This document shows positions 11,458 through 20,023 of a stretch of DNA of 64,000 nt, one piece after another; positions within the stretch are counted from its first letter, which is position 1, and the number at the start of each line of letters is the position of its first letter. The translations under genes and the position numbers were made by a program. Origin of the DNA: Agaricus subrufescens (lineage: Eukaryota > Basidiomycota > Agaricomycetes > Agaricales > Agaricaceae). Below the pieces are notes generated by a model, which did not search any database, was not told the DNA's origin, and saw only the letters and a list, made by a program, of their open reading frames with translations. The DNA lies in NCBI GenBank assembly GCA_029945375.1, contig CM057058.1:620001-684000 (forward strand), in the 5' to 3' direction.

Positions 11458-14400
11458 ATGGGAAGCCTTGTCGCTGCTGCTGATCTCGCAGATAAGGATA
11501 TATCGCCTGTATCTGTCTCTCGTCGCCTCTCAGTGTCGAGTGTCTCTGTACGTGCCACTACCAATCCCGTTCCCGTGCAGCCTTCACTAATCTTGTATCC
11601 TTTGCGGACCTCCCCCTCCCATCAGCAACTTTCGGTGCCCCGTGATGGTACAGAAAACGTGATCACACAGGTTTATCCTACAGATACAGCGCCAAGTGCC
11701 TCCATACCTTCAATCACAACGTCCCAATCCGTCCCACCACCGACCTTGTCGCTTTCCCCCCCGGACGTTCTTACTTGCCAGCGCCCGGTGTCATCGGGTG
11801 ATAATACAGGGAAATTGGATAAACCGATTCAGGATGCAGATACGGAGCTCCCACCTGGGTCTACCTCTCAGTCTTCCTCCGCTTCAAGAGCCCCTACTAC
11901 TTCGACTTCTAATGCCGCATGTGCTGGTGCAACCTTGAACACGCAATACCCTACCCATCGAATAGAAGACTCGACCGATCAGAACAATGCGTCGCTTACT
12001 CTACCTTCACCTCCCCAAAGACAGGTAGCGACCTATGAAGGGCCTACCGTAAGTGCCTTGTAAAATTTGAAACTAGCTCTCATATTTCCGTCTCAGCAAC
12101 TGTTTAATCAAGCACACAACTTTATCGTGAAAGATACCACATTTATTGAGAAGAACAAAATCGCGGCGGTCAACTGTAAGAACTGCCAATTCTGTAATTC
12201 AGACCTTTAACAATATGTCCCCTAGTCATGGAGATGCTTCTACAAGAGACGATAATTGGAGCCGAATTCGACTCTTCAGCCCGCGATCCTCCACCACGAT
12301 GCCATCCTGGAACCCGCCTAGCAATCATACAGCGGTGCCTGGATTTCGTCACTCAGTGCAACAGTGAAGGAAAGTTGTGTTGGGTGGTGGGTGCCGCTGG
12401 AGTCGGAAAATCGGCTGTTATGCAGATGGTCACCGAAACGGTTCCCGATGATATCGTCTTTGCTTCCATCTTCCTTTCCGTTAATGGTCGCAAAGATGGC
12501 AGTAAGGTTGTCCTAACCATTGCCTACCAGCTTGCGGTCAAATGTGGGCCCTATCGGCAATTCATTCGTGATCAGATCACTTTTGACCCCTCCCTATTGC
12601 GAAAATCATTAGCAGTACAGTTCAAGAAGTTCATTGAGGAACCGTTGATGTCTGGGCGCCTCTTTGAGCCGTCTCGTCGGTTCTTAGTGGTCATTGACGG
12701 CCTCGACGAATGCGATGACCATGCCATCCAACGGAAGCTCCTCGAGTTAATCACTGATTTCTGCATCGCACAACCTACTTCGCCTATTGCATGGATCATC
12801 GCCAGTCGCCCCGAACCCCACATTACGTTGTTCTTCGACAAGCCCAGAATTAAACGGGCGTACACGAAGGAAGAGATCGAGATTGATTCTGATGAAGCAT
12901 GCGACGAGGTGCAACGATATCTCCGCGACGAGCTGAAGAAGATCAAAGATGAGCATCCTACGCTTAGGTACAGGCGACAGTGGCCCTTGGAGCATGAATT
13001 CACCAAAATCGCTTCAGCTGCGGGGGGACTTTTCGCATATGCTGCGACCATCATCCGGTATATTGGGAATTCCACTCGTGCAGGCCCTGCTGCTCAACTT
13101 CGTCGTGTACTCGAGTTCATTGATATTAGCACAGAAGATCACTCTGCGGGAAGAGGGAATCCGGTGGATCGTCTCGACGCGTTGTACAAGAGGATTCTCT
13201 CCAACGTCCCCGAGGACATCCTGATAAACACCAGAAAACTCCTAGTCTTGCATTCATACAACCGTTTCACACGTCTTGGATTCCGCACACAATGCAATGC
13301 ACTAGGATTGACGGAGGACGATGCGTATGATGCTATCCGTCATCTACATGCCGTTATGAAGATTCCCGACCCTGACCAAGCTGACGATGACCTCGCGTAT
13401 TACCATAAATCATTTGATGACTTTTTACGGGACTTCGAGCGATCTGGGTTTTCTCAAGACTTTGATATGGAGGGTCGTGGACTTGACACTCTCACGTCGT
13501 GGAGGATCATCGAGGATCTTCACGATGATGGTATTGCTGATCGTGAAGATGTCCGTGTCGGTTCTGATGGTCTCCTGAAAGGTCGCTGCGATAACATTTC
13601 ACTTTCGTGGCCAGGCGATGAGCGTTATCAAAAGACTGATGACGAAATCCGTACCACTTTGTACAAAAGCGCAATAGAGCATGCGTGCATAGTGTTCTCG
13701 GGTAAGAATGATATGAACAAGAGTACATCCTTCTTTCATGTGTTGACTCGACGTTTCTCCGTAACACCGCGAGATCTTCTCCTTTCTAGATTGCTAGGGG
13801 ATGTATTTGTAGGTCCCCCTCTGTTCTATCTTATTATAAGTGCTGAGGTCTTCGATCAGGATCGGTTTCGCCATGAACTCACAAAACTTGACATGTTGAA
13901 GCAAGTACCTCTCCGGGTATTTGATTACGCCGCAGTCTGCGGGGACGTCGAGTTACGGTTCAGAAGTCCTACTGGAAGCCATATCAAAGTTTCGAATCCG
14001 TGGAATACATCTTGTCAAGTCAGTCATCTTTCAATATTTGTCGAAATTTCACTCATTTTAAGCCAATATAGCACCAGAAGATAGCGGAGGATGGTTTACA
14101 TGAGCAGAAAGGGTGGACAACGATGTTCAAAAGGTATACTGAAGTTACCTTGGGCACTATGGATCACGAAGATAAAATCAACACCCATTCATATGTTTCT
14201 ACGCCTCAACCACTACCTGAGGTACGAGGATCACTACGGCGGCCAGGCTGGCTCACCAAGTTGAAAATGCACTATCGAGGTGATTCTGGCACGACGGGTA
14301 AAGACAACCCCCAGTTCGATGTTTCTACACTTCAACCGCCTCATGTGCCATGGTTTGAAACCAATCGTGCGCGTAGATATCCGGCTACCTGTATTCCCTG

Positions 14401-14572
14401 CACAAAACGCTTTGCGCGCCACTTTATGAACCACCAGAGCGCACTTGCCACTGTTTTCGTTGATGGGACTCAGATGTCGTATGTAGAAGTGACGTTTGTG
14501 GATCCAGATGACCGGGTGTCTGAGTGGAGATACCGATTTTTACATTCGGGACGTCCTAGAGTAGATGTGTAG
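11458..14572 (+). CDS. NLR-1: NACHT NTPase with Ser/Pro-rich N-terminus and CxxC C-terminal domain
   Basis: STAND-type ATPase, probable immune-type switch protein (role inferred). Exon 1 is Ser/Pro-rich and ends at donor gtaagt near 12049. Exon 2 (about 12100-12175) encodes LFNQAHNFIVKDTTFIEKNK. Exon 3 starts with FMEMLLQETIIGAEFDSS and holds PPPRCHPGTR, Walker A GAAGVGKSAVMQM (about 12394-12430), Walker B FLVVIDGLDECDD (about 12682-12720) and the sensor stretch PIAWIIASRPEPH. A 51-nt intron (gtaggt...gatcag, about 13811-13861) precedes DRFRHELTKL. The last exon ends with CIPCTKRFARHF and SEWRYRFLHSGRP; stop at 14570. The ATG used by most relatives is ATA here (11323), so the first in-frame ATG is 11458 and the cationic N-terminal motif would be lost. 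The last exon carries an internal duplication. Confidence 0.82.
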
Positions 14573-14893
14573 TATGCATCTTGTCGTTGTAGGGATGATT
14601 CATTGGTGTTGTTTGTACTACTTGGCTGCGAATAGTCTCTATGGGGAATACAAACGCAATCACTGATTGGAACATTCAATCATGCGGTGGAGTTGGACAA
14701 GTTTAATTATGGGAATATCGATGGCTACTAAATTAGTACTAGAGGTTTTGTTGTGGTATACGTGGCTGCCAGAAGCCAATATTGACCATTAATTTAAGGA
14801 TGGTGGTAATAACAATTAAACGCATTTTCTAACAATTTTTTCGTGCAACTGGACCAGGTGTACTGGCGGGAGTAAGCGGAAGCCTCGTCAGAC
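14573..14893. other. Spacer downstream of NLR-1
   Basis: 3' UTR and spacer. The piece near 14685-14725 (ggagttggacaagtttaatta) resembles the spacer after NLR-2 at about 19505-19535 (ggtgctggacaagttcgagta), which supports duplication of the NLR plus its downstream flank. No gene is seen. Confidence 0.5.
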
Positions 14894-15024
14894 ATGTTCA
14901 CGAAAGGTTTGGGTTCGTGTGTCAGATTTGATGAGGTGACAGGTGCAGGGAGGGGATTGGGAGAAAGACAAAAGACGATTTTGATGGGGGGATATCCAGA
15001 GGTTGAATCCAGTGAGAGGACCAT
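14894..15024 (-). pseudogene. Fragment of PDX2/SNO glutaminase (part of last exon)
   Basis: On the minus strand the translation reads VLSLDSTSGYPPIKIVFCLS, then THEPKPFV. This closely matches the last exon of the intact PDX2 at 29.3-30.2 kb ([20 protein letters not shown]...THEPKTFV). No catalytic residues remain. It faces NLR-1 tail to tail, the same geometry as intact PDX2 with NLR-5. Confidence 0.8.
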
Positions 15025-15077
15025 TCATGGGGAGCGAGACATAAGCACAAATGCTGGGGTAGATGCGAATGAACAAC

Positions 15078-15410
15078 TCCATCCACAAAGACGGCTTCGA
15101 ATTTTGTCTCGATAAAAGTCAACTCCCGGTTGAATCGAGGAGTTCACCTAGGCTGGGCATTTGTGGCACAGTTGTACTTGATAGCCGGTGAGATTCTGGA
15201 TTTATACAGTTCGGCTGATGTCGATGTTTTCCCGGCTGCTTGATATGCTATGTGTTTTGTGGGTCCGGATAATGGTACTTATAAACTGGAGATATCTTAT
15301 CGAAGAGTGAAATTGGGTAATCACTTATGTAGACCTGACTGTAGTGAGTCTTGAACATTCGAGATCTTTCCCTTCATTGCCAGCTCTGCCATATTGGACC
15401 AGAGCTAAGG
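15078..15410 (+). pseudogene. Duplicated 3' end of the GH85 ENGase gene plus 3' UTR
   Basis: The segment resembles about 10670-11045 of the intact gene: codons for the strand around QLPVE (caactcccggttgaatcgag), the run gatactggtgagatt / gatagccggtgagatt, the final gatgtcgatgtt...gctTGA, and then tgtgttttgtgggtccgg. The reading frame is broken and the N-terminal catalytic domain is absent, so this is a dead fragment. It directly abuts the PDX2 fragment on its left. Confidence 0.82.
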
Positions 15411-15654
15411 TTTTCGGGTAAGTGTCCATGCAACTGAATCTGTGACGACTTGTGACCGTGACTTTTCGGTGACCTTGTTTGCTTATTTGCCGTCGGCCTA
15501 CTGATTCATCTTTGACTTTGTACTCGAGGTTCGGTCGCCTGCAGTCCATGTAGACTGCGAGATACGATGACTGACAAGTTTTCTGTCGTTCGAGTTTCTG
15601 TCTGCCCTCCCCATGCCAGAATTTTACTCTAGCTAGAGTCACGCTTCATAGGAA

Positions 15655-15911
15655 TTCGAAGCATGGCTCGTGTCATTGGATTTGGTGGCTACCAGGGCTG
15701 GGATCACTTCTCCCACTCTTCCTTCCTCCGTCTCTGACCACATCCGGAAAATCCACTCTAGCCTTCAAGGGCCACTTCTCGTCTTGGTCTTCTCGGTTCA
15801 ACAAGCGTAGCCCTTCCCCCCTTTCTCCTTCCCCTCCCGCCTCCTCGCCTCACCCGTGTTCTCGCTTGCCCGGTGATAGTACGGGAACCCCAGAGGCGTC
15901 TGTTGATTGTT
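15655..15911 (+). pseudogene. Remnant of an NLR promoter and first exon
   Basis: This starts with the family promoter (gaagcatggctcgtgtcatt, then gggatcacttctcccactct). The start codon ATG-TCC has become ACA-TCC (near 15744). The frame then reads SSWSSRFNKRSPSPLSP and CSRLPGDSTGT, matching exon 1 of NLR-3 and NLR-10. It stops abruptly near 15911, where sequence homologous to the region upstream of NLR-1 begins. No NACHT exon follows in this unit, so it is a truncated fourteenth copy. Confidence 0.78.
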
Positions 15912-15933
15912 TGTCTCTCACCGTCAGATCTTT

Positions 15934-18900
15934 ATGATAACTGGTACTGAACAGTTAGAGCGCTTCCGTATGCCGACTTATGACGGAAACACAGCCTTGC
16001 AACAGCAACACGCGCTTTCGAAGCATGACTGTGACATTCCTTGTGTCATTGATGACCCTATAACTGGAATCGCTTCTCCGACCCTCACTTTCTCGCCTTT
16101 GAACATATCTAACAAATCTCCTCCAACCTCACCCCCCATCTTCATCCTCTCTCCACTGCTGAGAACAGGCTTCTTCCACACTTCTCCTTCAACTTCTGCG
16201 TCCCCCGCTCAGCTGTGTTCTCGTTTGCCCGGCGATAGTATGAGAAGCCTTGCCGCTCCTGCTAATCTTGCAGATAAGGACCTATCGCCTGTGACTGTCT
16301 CTCATCGCTTCTCAATGTCGAGTGTCTCTGTAAGTGCCAATACCAATCCCGCGCCCACGCAACTTCACTAATGTTGTATCCTTTGCAGACCTCCCCCTCC
16401 CATCAGCAACTTTCGGTGTCCCGTGATGGTACAGAAAACGTGAACACACAGGCTTATCCTACAGATACAGCGCCAAGTGCCTCCATACCTTCAATCACAA
16501 CGTCCCAATCCGTCTCACCACCGACCTTGTCGCTTTCCCCCCCGGATGTTTTTACTTACCAGCGCCCAGTGGCGTCGGATGGTAATACAAGGAAACTAAA
16601 TAAACCGATTCAGGATGCAGATACCGAGCTTCCACCTGGATCCACCTCTCAGTTATCCTCCGCTTCAAGGGCTCCTACTACTTCGACTTCCAACGCCGCA
16701 TGTGCTGGTGCAACCTTAAGCCCGCAGTACCTTACCCGTCGCATAGGAGACTCGACTGATCAGAGTTATCCACCTACGAGCCTCGCACTGCCTACTCCAC
16801 CTTCACCCTCCCAAAGACAGGTAGTGACCTATCAAGGGCCAAGCGTAAGTACCTTGTTAAATATGAAACTCGCTCTCACACTTCGCGTCTCAGCAACTGT
16901 TTAATCAAGCACACAATTTTATCATGAAAGATACCACATTTATTGAGAACAACAATATGGGTAGAAATAATTGTAAGACTTACCTACGTCGCCATTCCTC
17001 TCTTTAACAAAATATCTGCTAGTCATGAAGGAGCTTTTGCAAGAGACCATCATTGGAGCCGAATTCGATTCTTCAGCCCGTGACCCTCCCCCACGATGCC
17101 ATCCTGGCACTCGCCTAGCCATCATACAGCGGTGCCTCGACTTCATTACACAGTGTACGGGTGAAGAGAAGTTGCGTTGGGTGGTGGGTGCCGCTGGCGT
17201 CGGGAAATCGGCTGTCATGCAGATGGTTACTGAATCGGTCCCCGATGATATCGTCTTTGCTTCCGTCTTCCTTTCCGTGAATGGTCGCAGAGACGGAAGT
17301 AAGATTGTCCTAACCATCGCCTACCAGCTTGCCGTCAAGTGTGAGGCCTATCGGCAATTCATCCGTGACCAGATCACTTTTGACCCGTCTCTCCTCAAGA
17401 AATCGCTATCAGTACAGTTCAACAAATTCATTGTGGAACCATTCATGTTTGGATGCCTCTTTGAGCCGTCTCGTCAGTTCTTGGCGGTCATTGATGGCCT
17501 TGACGAATGCGATGAGCATGCCACCCAGCGAAAACTCCTCGAGCTGATCACTGATTTCTGCATCGCACACCCTACGTCTCCAATTGCGTGGATCATTGCC
17601 AGTCGTCCCGAACCTCACATTACATTGTTTTTCGACAAGTCCCAAGTCAAACGGGCGTACACAAGGGAAGAGATTGAGGTAGATTCTGATGAAGCATGTG
17701 AAGAGGTGCAACGATATCTTCGTGATGAGCTGAAGAAGATCAAAGATGAGCATCCTACGCTCAGGCACAAGCGGGAGTGGCCATTGGAGCTTGAATTCAC
17801 CAAGATTGCTTCCGCCGCGGGGGGGCTTTTCGCGTATGCTTCAACCGTTGTGCGCTATATCGGCAATTCCACCAATGCAGGCCCAGCTGCCCAGCTCCGT
17901 CGGGTACTTGAACTCCTTGATGCTAGCGCAATGAACCACGTGATGGGAAGAGATCGCCCGATGGATCGACTCGACGAGTTGTACAAGAGGATCCTTTCCA
18001 ATATCCCCGATCACGTCATGGTTAACACCAGAAAACTGCTACTTTTACATTCGCATAACCGTTTTACCTGTCTCGGCTTCCGCACGCAATGCAATGCATT
18101 GGGCCTGACGGAGGAAGATGCATATGATGCTATCCGTCATCTACACGCCGTTATGAAGATCCCTGAACCTCACCAAGCTGACGATCAACTCTCATATTAC
18201 CACAAATCATTTGATGACTTCTTACGAGACTTCGAGCGATCTGCGTTTTCCCGTAACTTTACTTTCGAGGGCCAGGATCTCGACAATTCGACTTCATTGA
18301 GGATCATTGAGGATCTTCACGATGATGGCGATGCTCAAAGTGAAGATATCTGTGTTGACTCGAGTGGTCTCCTGAAAGGTTGCTGTGATAACATTTCACT
18401 TTCGTGGCCTACTGACGAGCGCTTTCACTTGACCGATAACGAAATCCGGATCACATTATACATACACGCAATGGGGCAGGCACGTATAGCATTCTCTACT
18501 CGTGATGAATTTCGGAGGAGCATATCCTGCTTCCGTGTGTTCACTACACGTTTTGCTGTAACCCCACCAGATTTTTTCTTTTTTACATTGCCCGAGTATG
18601 CATTTGTAGGTTCCTCTAGGCTGTACCTTTTTACAAATGCTGAAAGATTACATTAGGACCACTTTCGCGATGAACTCACAAGGCTCGGCAAGTTGAGGAA
18701 AGTGCCTCTCCGGACACTTGACTATGCCGCAGTCTGTGGAGACGTCAGTTTACGGTTTACAAGTCCTACTGGAAATTATATCGCTGTTTCGGAGCACTCG
18801 AACGCGTCTTGTCAAGTGAGTGGTAATTCAGTGATCGTCGATATGTCACCTAATCTTAGTCAATGTAGCACCAGGTCCTACGAAGCCTCGGTTTGCCGCA

Positions 18901-19375
18901 TCTGGAAGGGTGGAGCACCGCGTTCAAAATGTGTCATATTGCCTTGGACGCCAAGGACGACGAAGAAAACACTACCTCTTGTTTTCTCGTTTCCGCGCAT
19001 CAACCATCCCATGGGTCACAGGGTTCAAAGCCGCGGCCAGGATGGTTCGCCAAATTGAAAAGGCGTTTTCGAGGTAACTCGGGGACTAAGAATCACGAAG
19101 ACACAGCTATCCCTCAGTTTCATGCTTGTACGATTCAACCGTCTCATAAGAAATGGCATGAAAACGATCGTTCACGTAGTTGGCCGAATACCTGTATCCA
19201 CTGCACACAACGCTTTGCGCGACACTTTATGGACCACCAGGACGTATTAGCCACTGTTTTCGTTGATGGGACACAGATGTCTTATGTAGAAGTGACGTTC
19301 GTCGATCCAGGTGACCGGGTTTCTGAGTGGAGATACCGATTTTTCCATTCAGGACGTCCTAGAATGAATATGTAG
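15934..19375 (+). CDS. NLR-2: NACHT NTPase, sister of NLR-1
   Basis: Closest relative of NLR-1. In-frame ATG at 15934; the family start is ATA at 16105, as in NLR-1. Exon 1 has an apparent one-base deletion near 16363, but a 59-nt stretch with donor gtaagt (about 16331) and acceptor tttgcag (about 16389) would restore frame if spliced. Exon 2 gives QAHNFIMKDTTFIENNN. The NACHT exon (from about 17024) has Walker A GAAGVGKSAVMQM and Walker B FLAVIDGLDECDE. An in-frame TAG at about 18654 is not a lesion: it is the 3' end of the 51-nt intron (gtaggt...cattag) seen in all copies. The last exon has the duplicated segment (EGWSTAFK, then PGWFAKLK) and ends CIHCTQRFARHF...SEWRYRFFHSGRP, stop at 19373. 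Confidence 0.75.
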
Positions 19376-19930
19376 TATGCATCCTGCCATTATAGATTTA
19401 TTGGCGCTGTTTGTACCATTCAGCTGAAGAGTCCCTATGGGAAATACAAACGTAAGAAAGTTAATTTGACCTTCAAAAGCAGTGAGAGCAGCACTCAATT
19501 CTGCCGCTGGTGCTGGACAAGTTCGAGTATAGGGATATCTAGTAGGTTGATGTGTGATGTCAGAAACACAAATTGGCGCACAAGGAAATGAGCTGCGTTT
19601 CAGAAATTTACGGCAGGTAAGAGGGGTTTTATGGTCGCTTGCAAACCTATTTTGTCGCCTTCTGCGCAAAAAAAAACTCTCACAAAAGCTCGGCAGGGAA
19701 TCAGAGATGGCTGTTCCGATGGTTCGCTGTTCTAGCTCAAACACTGCCATAGGTCCGCTCCACGTGACCTTAATCTTTGAGTATCTGTTTGGACTCCATA
19801 TCACCCGCCTTTAATTGTGTCTCTCACTCGCGGAGAGGGCAGACTCTTTCATCCGTGAATTGAGATTATGGGTAGCTCGGCTATGGCAAATCACAGTCCC
19901 GCCACAGCCTGAGGTACACAGGACACGAAT
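19376..19930. other. Spacer between NLR-2 and NLR-3
   Basis: About 550 bp without a supported gene. It includes the NLR-2 3' flank, similar to that of NLR-1. An 86-codon open frame (19554-19814, plus) resembles nothing I know and is probably chance. Confidence 0.45.
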
Positions 19931-20023
19931 TCGAAGCATGGCTGTTGCCTTCCTCGTGCGACTGATGGCCACATATATGTAGCTGGGATCACTTCTCTCA
20001 CTCTTTCTTTCTCGCTGTAGAGC
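19931..20023 (+). promoter_or_regulatory. NLR-3 proximal promoter
   Basis: The family box (agcatggctgttgccttcc, about 19936-19954) lies about 75 bp before the ATG. It is followed by a TATA-like acatatatgta (about 19971) and gggatcacttctctcactct. The same order and spacing occur before NLR-4, -9, -10 and -11. Confidence 0.6.

Noticed and set aside
18640..18660. Premature stop in NLR-2 after NAERLH
   Set aside because: The TAG is the 3' end of the 51-nt intron with donor gtaggt that aligns in every copy. Splicing removes it and gives DHFRDELTRLGKL in frame.
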